In this document: positions 1 through 8,139 of the stretch, piece after piece | Layout: every line of letters begins with the position of its first letter | Numbering within the stretch: position 1 is the first letter of the stretch | Source of the DNA: Mixta tenebrionis | GTDB lineage: Bacteria; Pseudomonadota; Gammaproteobacteria; Enterobacterales; Enterobacteriaceae | Reading direction: 5' to 3' | NCBI RefSeq assembly: GCF_006517625.1 | Contig: NZ_VHQI01000001.1 | Coordinates: 6,180-70,179, forward strand | Length of the DNA stretch: 64,000 nt | The notes under the pieces: model-generated | Database searches by the model: none | What the model saw: the letters and a program-made list of their open reading frames with translations, nothing else | What the model was told of the DNA's origin: nothing | Program-made: the position numbers and the translations under genes

Positions 1-2
1 AG

Positions 3-715
3 AAGGCGCGGTTAAAGGCGGATACGCTCTGTTTTTACCAGAACGATCCGAACGGTATGCCGCTGCGGCTGTGGAGCAGCGCGGGCGAGGTGGTGTGGTC
101 AGCCCGTTACAGCGTAACGGGCAGGGCGCAGGTCAGCGAGTCGTCTGTGGTGAGCCAGCCGCTGCGGCTACAGGGGCAGTATTTTGATGAGGAGAGTGGT
201 TTACATTACAACCGCTTCCGTTACTATGATCCCTGCGCGGGGATGTTTATCAGCCAGGACCCGATAGGGCTGGTTGGGGGGCTGAATCCATATCAGTACG
301 GTCCGAATATCTTTAGATGGATCGACCCTTTAGGTCTCAAAACTAGCTATTCACAGAAATTACGAAATGCTGGTATACCACAACCCGCTGGTTTAACTAA
401 TCCTCATGGGCATCATATTGTATTTAAGGGTGATTTTCTGGTGACTCTAGAGAGCCATATGTGAATATTAGTAAGAATATACTCGGTAAATATGACATAG
501 ATCCTGTTAATGATCTCTCTAATTTAATGTGGGCTTCAAATGTTGAAGGTGTACATACAACTGAGAATGCTAAAAAAGTTGCGCTGGAATTGGTTAAAGC
601 AGATAAAGAAATTGGTGCTGATCTTGAATCAGGGAAAATAAATAAAAAATGTGCCAAGTCAAAAATGCAAACTAGGCTTCAGTCAATTGGAAAATCAGTT
701 TTCGGAGGATATTAA
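3..715 (+). pseudogene. Rhs protein C-terminal part with HNH/AHH-like nuclease tip, frameshifted
   Basis: The reading frame is open from the window edge and the 5' part is missing. The Rhs core end is clear: a YD-type stretch (LHYNRFRYYDPCAGMFISQD, then PIGLVGGLNPYQYG) followed by the DPLGL core terminator that precedes variable toxin tips. The tip holds NPHGHHIVFKGD, then in the next frame FSGDSREPYV and NISKNILGKYDID with a C-terminal NLMWA segment. Together these look like an AHH/HNH-type nuclease toxin. The two parts are in different frames: frame 3 ends at TGA 462-464, while frame 2 carries on to TAA 713-715. Reading one extra T in the T-run at 433-436 joins them without any loss. The tip is much more AT-rich than the core, as usual for swapped Rhs tips. 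As written, the toxin is broken; a sequencing indel is the alternative. Confidence 0.8.
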
Positions 716-716
716 A

Positions 717-1317
717 TTGGAAGATTTTTATATTGATTTTGAAAAAAAGCTGATTGAAGCTGTTGAAGGGGATTTTTTTAGTCTTTATAAAAAAATGTCC
801 AATGAGGAAATTTATGTTGGAAGTTTGGTTGTTGATAGCGATCTGACAGGTTTTTTTCTTATATTCAACACAGTAGAGTATTTAAGAAAAAAAGATGAAT
901 CATTATCAAGAGACGATCAATTCAAAGAGTTTAGAGAAATTTTATCTCCTGATGAACTTAAGAAATTACTTGGAAATTATGATGGTAGTTTTAGAAGTAC
1001 AAAGTGGATTCCTGATGAATGGGGATACGGGAATAATTCTCTAGATTTTAGTTTAGTAAATGAGATGAGTAGAAAGCTGTCAGAGAAAAGTAATTTGTTA
1101 GGTGATGATTTTTCTGATTTTGAAAAAAATTCATGAAATTATGATAGTGTCTTTATCTAAATTAAAAAAGACCATTTCTGATAACTCAATTGATAATATT
1201 TTTTTATTTATATCTATTTCAGATGATGAGAGAGCTAAATGTATTGAAAATGAGTCTGCAAAGATATTAAATTCAGAGAGTGAATATAACGAATTTATTA
1301 AACGTACAAATGGTTAA
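717..1317 (+). pseudogene. Rhs immunity protein, DUF4303-like, frameshifted
   Basis: This gene lies directly behind the Rhs tip, the usual place for the cognate immunity gene. I chose TTG 717 because GGAGG at 704-708 sits 8 bases upstream, overlapping the toxin stop. The first part (to TGA 1134-1136) holds YVGSLVVDSDLTGFFLIFNT and KWIPDEWGYG, which resemble the DUF4303 family. The family-like C-terminus (FLFISISDDERAKCIENESA, then a LNSESEYNEF stretch) continues in the next frame, from about 1129 to TAA 1315-1317. Taking one A out of the seven-A run at 1123-1129 fuses the halves into one protein of about 200 residues. The DNA is very AT-rich, so transfer together with the toxin tip is likely. 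The family name is from memory and moderate in certainty; the frameshift itself is visible. Confidence 0.65.
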
Positions 1318-1325
1318 TAATAGCT

Positions 1326-1362
1326 AGCAGGGAAGGGATTAAACCTTCCCTGCTATTTTATT
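1326..1362 (+). terminator. Rho-independent terminator after the immunity gene
   Basis: An 11-bp perfect stem, AGCAGGGAAGG (1326-1336) and CCTTCCCTGCT (1344-1354), with a 7-base loop, is followed by ATTTTATT. It starts 9 bases after the immunity stop codon and closes the Rhs/immunity unit. Confidence 0.8.
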
Positions 1363-1482
1363 GCCACCTTAAAACCACGTCCTGTGGACGTGGTTATCGC
1401 CCCGATTTTGGCTCTGCCTGTAAAAACCTGCCCATGTCAAACTTCTTATCCGTTGTCCCCACAACTGATAAGGAAATTCAAC

Positions 1483-1920
1483 ATGAGCAGGTTTTAAAGA
1501 ACTTCCCACGTGCTGTGGCATTGTCAATACCATATAGTCTGGACGCCAAAGTGTCGCTTCAGGATATTAAAAGGAAATGTTGGTAAATAGGTTTACCGGC
1601 AACCCTGGATTTTGAGCGAACAGCTTAAAATCTAGATAGTTGAGTTAAATGTGCAGCTGGATCAGGTATATCTTTTGGTAAAGATCCTGCCGAAGCTATC
1701 AGTATCAGAAGTAATGGGTCATTTGAAAGGCAGAACAGCAATAAGGTTGTTCAGTAAGTTCCCGTACCTGCGTAAGCACAAATTATGGGGCAATCACTTT
1801 TGGGCCAAAGGATACTGCGTGGACACAGTCGGAGTAAATGCTGAAATGATTCGTAAATATGTAAAATACCAAGAGAAGCATGAAGTTGAAGATAAACAAC
1901 TATCGCTTCATGAGGTGTGA
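1483..1920 (+). pseudogene. tnpA: IS200/IS605-family transposase TnpA remnant
   Basis: One frame keeps the whole Y1 transposase-like layout: SHVLWHCQYHIVWTPKCRF near the start, then QLDQVYLLVKILPKLSVSEV, MGHLKGRTAIRLFSKFPYLR and GNHFWAKGYCVDTVGV, ending in a helix with YVKYQEKHEVED. Three stop codons interrupt it: TAA 1495-1497, TAG 1588-1590 and TAG 1633-1635. The expected HUH histidine pair (usually HVHLL) reads DQVYLL here, so even a readthrough product would lack a metal-binding residue. The longest open part starts at 1651. The element is dead in cis and could only be moved by a related transposase elsewhere. Confidence 0.8.
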
Positions 1921-1975
1921 AGAGAGGGCTCTAAGAGTCCGAACTTAGTACGCCCCTATGGGGCGAAGAATAAAG

Positions 1976-2000
1976 CCGCCTTCTATGAAGGCGGATTTTT
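1976..2000 (+). terminator. Hairpin with T-run at the right end of the IS remnant
   Basis: CCGCCTTC (1976-1983), a TAT loop and GAAGGCGG (1987-1994), followed by ATTTTT. It could be a factor-independent terminator or the right-end hairpin of the IS element, or both. Confidence 0.55.
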
Positions 2001-2016
2001 ACTATTCAATATCGGT

Positions 2017-2171
2017 TCAATTAGCTAAATTTTCTTGGCTTTTTATAGCAGATTTAAATAGAATATTATATATGCCAATGATAGAGCCTTCAAATAAACA
2101 ACCGTAAGCAAATAGCCCCTCAGGAAGTGGTATCGCGATAACAGAACCTATTGGTATTTTTTTATAGCCAT
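2017..2171 (-). pseudogene. Fragment resembling an Imm26-type immunity protein
   Basis: On the minus strand the frame ending at 2017 reads KKIPIGSVIAIPLPEGLFAY, then GCLFEGSIIGIYN. This resembles the N-terminal part of Imm26-type immunity proteins, which start with a short Lys-rich segment, then IG-x-V-x-x-IPL-x-x-G-x-x-AYG. Only about 50 codons remain, about a third of the usual length. A start ATG with the right first residues lies at 2169-2171 but in another frame; one more A in the seven-A run at 2157-2163 would join it. It is probably an orphan immunity remnant left from an earlier Rhs tip cassette. The family match is from memory and weak. Confidence 0.4.
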
Positions 2172-2616
2172 GTTAGGCGCTTTCTTCGCTTGGGTTAAAA
2201 AATAAATATGTACTTTCTTTGCGGTGTGTGGTAACGCAGGATATTACTTAACCGCATCAGCCTCCCCTTAATTTAAATTACCTGACAAGAGAGCCAGGAA
2301 AACCCTTAAAATTAAACAATGCTCCGCCCAGGTCTCTTTTCATTATCAACACAAAACCTTATCGCTCTTTTATCTGCCTCAAAGTCAATACAAAACTTTA
2401 CCATTCTGTGATTCATTTCAAATTTTTTGCGCCTGTGCGGGTGGCGTTGTTATTGATGCTGGCTGATTGATGAACCATTTAGGTTAAATGTTATTTATTA
2501 GCATATACGAGCGCGCCAACAGCTAACTGGCGCAATCGTTTTTTAACATTTGTTAGATTGCTATTTATATAACAGGGCGGGAAGTTGTCGATCCTTTGCC
2601 CACAGGGATGTTATTT
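2172..2616. other. AT-rich intergenic region before the autotransporter
   Basis: No reading frame here has the look of a gene. The AT-richness matches the preceding accessory DNA rather than the genes that follow. The segment must contain the autotransporter promoter, but I cannot point to a convincing -35/-10 pair. Confidence 0.5.
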
Positions 2617-5600
2617 ATGAAAAAAACCGCTATTGCCAGTATGCTGGCCGCTTTATATTTCAGTCAGCCGCTTTATGCGATGGAAAGCTATTTTGTCTAT
2701 AGCCCGCAGGATAATCCGGTATTTCAGGTGCGCTTCTTTGACGTCGGCGATGGATTTTTTATGTCCGATGACGACGGGGAAGATACGCTGGCATCAACGT
2801 GGAATCTGAACCATCAGCAAAAAGAAAAAGTGCTACAGGCGCTGCGCTACTGGGCGCAGGTTATTACGCCAGCGCCAGGGCAGCCGTCCGCAATCATTAA
2901 CGTTGGGACTGTCGATGACTACAATGCTTATGGCAATAGCTGCAGGAGTACGGCTGGGGACAGCTCGCTCACTCAGCTACAGGCCGCGCTCCAGGGGACA
3001 GATACGGCGGGACTTACTTTAGGCTCGCACGGGCAATTTGCTCTCGGCAAAATGGATTTTGACAGCGCAACCTATCTTCCATCCCAGATGCCGATCACAA
3101 GAGAGGTAGATCTGGTCAGCGTTGCCGTGCATGAACTGGCGCACGGGCTGGGCATCGATAGTGGAACAAGTGATTTATATGGAGAAAACTCTTTCACTCC
3201 CTTCTTCGTTAATGAACCGCTAAGCACATGGGCTGCACATCTGCGCGATGACAACGGCAATCCTGCTCGTCCAGGGCAGGCGATCCTTTGCACCGGCTGT
3301 AATAATCGCTGGGATCCGCAGGCCTTTGACGTACGGCAGGATAAAGGCTACTTCACCGGCAAACATGTCGATGAAGTGCTGGCAGGCGCCATGCCTGGCA
3401 TTCCGGTAAGAATGCTGGGTAACTATGGCGAGCCGGACGATGATTATATGGGTCATATTGAGCTGAAAAACAGCCTGATGAGCCATCAGGTTTATCGCAA
3501 TTACACTACCTTTATGGAAGCGGAGCTGGCGCTGCTGCAGGATCTCGGTTATCACATCGATCGCCGTAACTTCTTTGGCTACTCCCTGTACGGCGACGGG
3601 CAGACGCTGGTCAACCGGCACGGTTATTTCCAGCGTAACGCGCAGGGCGATGGCTACCTGGTTGGCCGTTACAATACGGCAGCGTTAGGGCTGGGTCTGC
3701 ACGTTTACGGCAGCAACAACCGCATCTTCCAGCAGGCGGATCTGTTGACCAAAGGAGAAGGCGGCGCAGGTATTCGCGTTGATGGACAGAATAATACCCT
3801 GACTATCGAGCCCGGCACGCGGGTGTATGCCGATGGGCTGAACGGACGCGGCATTATGTTTAGCTACGGCAAAGATCATAATTTGATCCAGCGTGGCGAT
3901 GTACAGGCTACCGGCGATTATGGTATCGCCCTTAGCTTTGACTTCGGTAGTAACCTGTTGGGTAATCTTGATGATTTTCGCGGCTCCTGGATACATGTTT
4001 ATCAGGGGGAAATGGCTGAACTATTACCGGAGCTGACTGGCGCGCTGGCGAACAGCGTGGATATCAGCGGGCGCGTAGCGGGGAAAGCGGCGGCGATTTA
4101 TATTTCCGGCAATGCGCTGGTGAGCAATATTAATCTGTTAAGCGGCGCGGCGCTGGAAGGGAATATTATCTCTGACTACAACTGGCAGGACGCTTACGGA
4201 CGCCAGCTGCTGACGCAGCTAACCTTTGGACGGCTCGCCGATGCGCAGGGGCGCGCTACCGGGCAGGCCGATCCGGCTTTCCGGATGCGTTACCAGGGCG
4301 ATATTACCGGCCTGAATAATCTGGATCTGCATCTCGACGGCGGCGTCACTTCGCTGAACGGCAGCCATCAGCTTCACAGCCTGACCATCGCCCCCGGCGC
4401 CGCGCTGGCAGGCAACAGCGATTACACCCTTAATTCGCTGGGGCGTTTTATTAATAACGGCGTGCTGACGCCGGGCAACTCGCTGGGCGCGATAACCGTT
4501 AACGGCGATTATCAGCAGGGCGACAGCGGTCAGCTGCTGCTGGAGTTTGACGGACGCGGCGAACACGATCGCCTGGCGGTTAACGGCGATGCCCGGCTGG
4601 CAGGTTCGCTGACGTTTGTTCCCCAGCGCGACTGGTATGCCACAGGCTGGCGGCTTGATGCGCAGGACTGGTTCACCAGCAGCAGTCAGAGCGGGGAGTT
4701 CGCCGCGGTTAGCGGGCTGCTGAATTCGCCGACGCTGGCGCTGGCGGTGCAGCCAGGCGAGGAAGGCGGCTGGCGGCTGTCAATGCAGCGCGCGAAAAAT
4801 GCCTACAGCCAGTACGCTACCGATCGCAACGCGCAAAAGGTTGGCCGCGCGCTGGATCGTATTGCGCTGGCGGCGCGACATGATATTCAGCCGCTTTACC
4901 GCGCGCTGGATTTCTCCGCTGCGGACGGCAGCCAGATCGAGCATGCGCTGCATCAGCTCTCACCGGCCGCTTACGGTTCGCTGTTCGCCAGCTCGCTCTA
5001 TCGCGAACGGCAGCTTACGCAGCTGGTTAACGCCCCCTGGATCAGCAACTCGCCGCAAGCTGAAGGCTGGCATGGCTTTGCTAAACCCTTTGGCGGCAGC
5101 TATCAGCAGCAGCGTCAGGACGGACGTGCAGGCTATCAGCTCAGCAGCTACGGCATGGCGATCGGCGCGGAAAAACGCAGCGAGCACTATCGCGACTGGA
5201 TTTGGGGCCTGCACGCTGCGGTAGGGCACCAGTCGACGACGACGAAAGCGCCGGAAAATGGACGCGGTAAAACCAACGCCTTCGATCTCGGCATACAGAC
5301 CCGCTATGCGGCTGATGAACAGGCGGGGCTCTATCTGTTCGGCAACGGCCGGCTTGGTATTGAAAAGGGTGAAATGCGTCGCCAAATCGGCGTTAGCGAC
5401 TATCGCGCCAGCCATAACGCCAGCTGGACAGGCTGGAGCGGCGCGCTCAGCGCCGGCGGCGGCTACCGGCTGGCGCTAAACGATCGGTTTGATTTCGGAC
5501 CTGTCGCCGCGTTGAATTACACCAGGGTGCAGCGTCCAGGATTAACCGAATCGGGCAGCGATGCCAGCCGGTTACGGCTGGACAGCAACCATGTCGACTC

Positions 5601-5922
5601 GCTGCGCAGCAGCCTCGGCGTCGGCGGACGCTGGCAATATCCGCTGTACCGCGGCGGTATGCTTAACAGCACGCTGCAGCTCAGCTGGCAGCATGAAATG
5701 CTGCCGACCACTACCACCCAAACCGCGCGCTTTGCCCGCTATCAACAGGCTTCTTTCAGCAGTAAAAACCGGACGGCGGGACGGGACGCGCTTGGCGTCA
5801 GGGCGGGCGTAGATTATCAGCTAAGCCCGACGATGACGCTGGGAGCCGGCGTGGACAGCGAACTGTCAGGAAAAGATTACCATGCGGTAAGCGGCAATCT
5901 CTCCGTGGCCTGGCGTTTCTGA
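2617..5922 (+). CDS. Autotransporter with HExxH metalloprotease-like passenger
   Basis: A 1101-residue type V secreted protein. Start ATG 2617 is preferred over upstream TTG/ATG codons because AGGG at 2604-2607 is well placed and the product then begins with a normal signal peptide (MKKTAIASMLAALYFSQPLYA). The passenger contains HELAHGLGID at residues 172-181, a zincin HExxH motif near the expected place of a catalytic domain. The middle part is rich in G/N/D repeats typical of a beta-helix stalk. The last 270 residues look like an autotransporter beta-barrel, ending in alternating hydrophobics and a final phenylalanine (NLSVAWRF). It probably exports a cell-surface protease. The metzincin third ligand is not obvious: the position after HExxHxxGxx is Ser, preceded by Asp. 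Substrate unknown. It stands alone, with a hairpin just downstream. Confidence 0.8.
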   Translation: MKKTAIASMLAALYFSQPLYAMESYFVYSPQDNPVFQVRFFDVGDGFFMSDDDGEDTLASTWNLNHQQKEKVLQALRYWAQVITPAPGQPSAIINVGTVDDYNAYGNSCRSTAGDSSLTQLQAALQGTDTAGLTLGSHGQFALGKMDFDSATYLPSQMPITREVDLVSVAVHELAHGLGIDSGTSDLYGENSFTPFFVNEPLSTWAAHLRDDNGNPARPGQAILCTGCNNRWDPQAFDVRQDKGYFTGKHVDEVLAGAMPGIPVRMLGNYGEPDDDYMGHIELKNSLMSHQVYRNYTTFMEAELALLQDLGYHIDRRNFFGYSLYGDGQTLVNRHGYFQRNAQGDGYLVGRYNTAALGLGLHVYGSNNRIFQQADLLTKGEGGAGIRVDGQNNTLTIEPGTRVYADGLNGRGIMFSYGKDHNLIQRGDVQATGDYGIALSFDFGSNLLGNLDDFRGSWIHVYQGEMAELLPELTGALANSVDISGRVAGKAAAIYISGNALVSNINLLSGAALEGNIISDYNWQDAYGRQLLTQLTFGRLADAQGRATGQADPAFRMRYQGDITGLNNLDLHLDGGVTSLNGSHQLHSLTIAPGAALAGNSDYTLNSLGRFINNGVLTPGNSLGAITVNGDYQQGDSGQLLLEFDGRGEHDRLAVNGDARLAGSLTFVPQRDWYATGWRLDAQDWFTSSSQSGEFAAVSGLLNSPTLALAVQPGEEGGWRLSMQRAKNAYSQYATDRNAQKVGRALDRIALAARHDIQPLYRALDFSAADGSQIEHALHQLSPAAYGSLFASSLYRERQLTQLVNAPWISNSPQAEGWHGFAKPFGGSYQQQRQDGRAGYQLSSYGMAIGAEKRSEHYRDWIWGLHAAVGHQSTTTKAPENGRGKTNAFDLGIQTRYAADEQAGLYLFGNGRLGIEKGEMRRQIGVSDYRASHNASWTGWSGALSAGGGYRLALNDRFDFGPVAALNYTRVQRPGLTESGSDASRLRLDSNHVDSLRSSLGVGGRWQYPLYRGGMLNSTLQLSWQHEMLPTTTTQTARFARYQQASFSSKNRTAGRDALGVRAGVDYQLSPTMTLGAGVDSELSGKDYHAVSGNLSVAWRF

Positions 5923-6671
5923 CAGGCAGCCTTCGCTGGCCGCGTAAGCGCGGTCAGCGACCTCTACGGCGGCTTCGCTTTTATCTGCGGGCCGCTGGCA
6001 ACAACACTCCTGATACCGATCTTCATCGCATCCAAAACGCTGCCCACCGCTCTCCCAGGTTAAATCGGTTGCGGTCAGGCCCGGCACGCAGATAGCCACT
6101 TTTTAGCTGGGCTTCATAAGCTGCCGCGATCTGGCGCCTTTACCCACCACAATAGCAGCGCGCGCGGGCAGCAACTTAACCGGCGTCGCCCCTGCTATTG
6201 CGACGGCCGGAAGCAGCATCAACGCTGTTCATCACCCTGGGAGCGTGGTTAAGCAGACGGCTGGCCGCGACGGGTTGAAAATGAGCCATCATCCACTTTT
6301 CTGACGGACGGTAATATCGCGGTAACCTTTGTCCGGCAAGGATAACGGCGGGCGACGGCAGAGGCTAAACCGAAACAGTCAACTGCGGCTTGCGGCTGAT
6401 TCAATAAGCGGCTGCGATCACAAAATTATGCAAAGGCAAACGAACGTAACGCTTTTTTTACGTTAGCAATAACATTGGGCGCTTTCCCCGGCGATCGGGC
6501 TAAAATTGAAGCCGCTGTTTAGCAAGCAATTAATTTGTGTCGCAACCTAATCGTAACATTTTTTACTATTTCTTTTTGTAAGTTGATCACCTCAGATAAT
6601 CCGACTACGCTTACGGGAATTTGTCGCTTTGCTTCATTGCGTTTTCATTGATTCTGGCAAGGAATATGAAC
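5923..6671. other. Region between autotransporter and narK, no intact gene
   Basis: About 750 bases without a convincing gene. On the minus strand, 6023-6141 encodes a protein-like piece (QIAAAYEAQLKSGYLRAG, then a LGERWAAFWMR end) with no start and with a stop just upstream in frame, so it may be a decayed gene. A 77-codon minus ORF at 5866-6099 overlaps the autotransporter end and is probably chance. E. coli has narX/narL next to narK; nothing like a sensor kinase or response regulator is present here. Confidence 0.5.
5937..5980 (+). terminator. Hairpin after the autotransporter
   Basis: CGCTGGCCGCG and CGCGGTCAGCG form an 11-bp stem (one wobble) with a short AAG-type loop, directly behind the stop codon. 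The T-run (CGCTTTT) lies about 20 bases further on, so it is not a textbook terminator. Confidence 0.4.
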
Positions 6672-8054
6672 ATGGCTTTAGGTGAGAAACAGACCCACGC
6701 CTCGCTGCGCGGTTGGGATGCGGAAAATCCAAAATTCTGGGCGCAAACCGGTAAAAAGATTGCACGACGAAATTTATGGATCTCCGTTTTTGCACTACTG
6801 CTGGCATTTTGCGTCTGGATGTTATTCAGCGCCGTAGCGGTAAACCTCAATAAAGTAGGCTTCAACTTCACTACCGATCAGCTGTTTCTGCTGACCGCGC
6901 TGCCCGCGCTTTCCGGCGCCATACTGCGCGTGCCTTACTCTTTCGCCGTGCCGCTGGTTGGCGGCCGGCAGTGGACGGCGATCAGCACCGCCATCCTGAT
7001 TATTCCCTGCGTCTGGCTCGGCTTTGCCGTGCAGAATACCGCCACGCCCTACAGCGTATTTATCATTATTTCTCTGCTGTGCGGCTTTGCCGGGGCGAAC
7101 TTCGCCTCCAGCATGGGCAATATCAGCTTCTTTTTCCCCAAGGCGCGGCAGGGCAGCGCGCTGGGGATCAACGGCGGGCTGGGCAACCTCGGCGTCAGCG
7201 TGATGCAGCTGGTTACCCCGGCGGTGATTACGCTGCCATTGTTCGTTTTTTTCGGCGTACAGGGCGTGACGCAGCCGGAGGGCAGCACGCTGTGGCTGGC
7301 TAACGCCGCCTGGATTTGGGTACCGCTGCTGGCGATCGCGGTGGTGGCCGCCTGGTTCGGCATGGATACGCTGGCGGGCGCGCAGGCCTCGCTGCGCGAG
7401 CAGCTGGTGGTGCTGAAGCGCGGCCATATGTGGCTGCTGAGCCTGCTCTATCTGGCTACCTTCGGTTCCTTTATCGGCTTTTCCGCCGGCTTCGCCATGC
7501 TGGCGAAAACGCAGTTTCCCGATGTGGATATTCTGCGGCTGGCCTTCTTCGGGCCGTTTCTGGGCGCGTTGGCGCGCTCGCTGGGCGGCATCGTTTCCGA
7601 CCGGCTGGGCGGTATTCGCGTCACGCTGATCAACTTTATTCTGATGGCGCTGTTTACCCTGCTGTTGTTCTCCACGCTGCCGGAGCACGGCGCCGGCAGC
7701 TTTACCGCCTTTTATCTGGTGTTTATGGGGCTGTTCCTGACCGCCGGGCTGGGCAGCGGCTCCACCTTCCAGATGATCGCGGTGATTTTCCGCACCCTGA
7801 CGCGTAAACGCGTGCTCGCCGGCGGCGGCAGCGAAGCGCAGGCGCAGCATATCGCCGCGACGGAAACCGCAGCGGCGCTCGGCTTTATCTCCGCCATCGG
7901 CGCCATTGGCGGCTTCTTTATTCCAAAAGCCTTCGGCACATCGTTAGCCATGACCGGTTCGCCGGTAGGCGCGATGAAAATCTTCCTGGTGTTTTACATC
8001 GTTTGCATTCTGGTGACCTGGCTGGTTTACGGGCGCCGTACTTCTGAACGCTAA
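6672..8054 (+). CDS. narK: Nitrate/nitrite antiporter NarK
   Basis: An inner-membrane major facilitator protein of 460 residues with about 12 membrane segments. It imports nitrate for the respiratory nitrate reductase and exports nitrite. The sequence follows E. coli NarK almost throughout: RNLWISVFALLLAFCVWMLF, TTDQLFLLTALPALSGAILR, the glycine-rich nitrate-signature stretch GFAGANFASSMGNISFFFPK, the second signature GSGSTFQMI, and IGAIGGFFIPKAFG. I chose ATG 6672 because AAGGA at 6659-6663 is 8 bases upstream; ATG 6666 is too close to it. It precedes narGHJI with an 85-base gap that contains a hairpin. No clear FNR or NarL site was recognised upstream. Confidence 0.95.
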   Translation: MALGEKQTHASLRGWDAENPKFWAQTGKKIARRNLWISVFALLLAFCVWMLFSAVAVNLNKVGFNFTTDQLFLLTALPALSGAILRVPYSFAVPLVGGRQWTAISTAILIIPCVWLGFAVQNTATPYSVFIIISLLCGFAGANFASSMGNISFFFPKARQGSALGINGGLGNLGVSVMQLVTPAVITLPLFVFFGVQGVTQPEGSTLWLANAAWIWVPLLAIAVVAAWFGMDTLAGAQASLREQLVVLKRGHMWLLSLLYLATFGSFIGFSAGFAMLAKTQFPDVDILRLAFFGPFLGALARSLGGIVSDRLGGIRVTLINFILMALFTLLLFSTLPEHGAGSFTAFYLVFMGLFLTAGLGSGSTFQMIAVIFRTLTRKRVLAGGGSEAQAQHIAATETAAALGFISAIGAIGGFFIPKAFGTSLAMTGSPVGAMKIFLVFYIVCILVTWLVYGRRTSER

Positions 8055-8070
8055 TCACAGCATGTTCTTT

Positions 8071-8090
8071 GGCCTGTTTTTCAGGCCCTT
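8071..8090 (+). terminator. Hairpin between narK and narG
   Basis: GGCCTG (8071-8076), loop TTTTT, CAGGCC (8082-8087). There is no T-run after the stem. It may attenuate or process the narK-narG transcript rather than stop it. Confidence 0.4.
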
Positions 8091-8139
8091 CAATTGAGCC
8101 ATGTAATCGCAGGGGAAGCTCCTCTGCAAGGAGCGGGTA

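Larger units (their letters stand above)
1365..2000 (+). mobile_element. Degenerate IS200/IS605-family element
   Basis: The segment contains a decayed TnpA gene (1483-1920) between strong hairpins. On the left a perfect 10-bp stem lies at 1373-1382/1386-1395, and a long imperfect stem lies at 1423-1495 with outer arms of 15 bases (one mismatch) and inner arms CTTATC/GATAAG. The start codon of tnpA lies in the right arm of that structure, as in IS200, where a 5' leader hairpin blocks translation. On the right are a 6-bp stem at 1951-1965 and an 8-bp stem at 1976-1994. IS200/IS605 elements have subterminal hairpins rather than inverted terminal repeats. The exact ends are a guess. Confidence 0.6.

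Noticed and set aside
1123..1129. Programmed frameshifting at the seven-A run in the immunity gene
   Set aside because: Slippage is possible, but the toxin gene is also broken at a homopolymer with no known slippery context, so mutation or sequencing error explains both more simply.
5866..6099. A 77-codon minus ORF with a Cys-rich stretch after the autotransporter
   Set aside because: Overlaps the end of the autotransporter, no ribosome site and no recognisable family.
6583..6596. TTGATCACCTCAGA as an FNR site for narK
   Set aside because: The left half fits, but the right half does not match ATCAA; too weak to call.
6822..7850. A 342-codon open frame on the minus strand across narK
   Set aside because: Its protein is a low-complexity Arg/Gln/Ala mix and it lies fully antisense to a clear NarK. 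High-GC codon bias opens such frames often.
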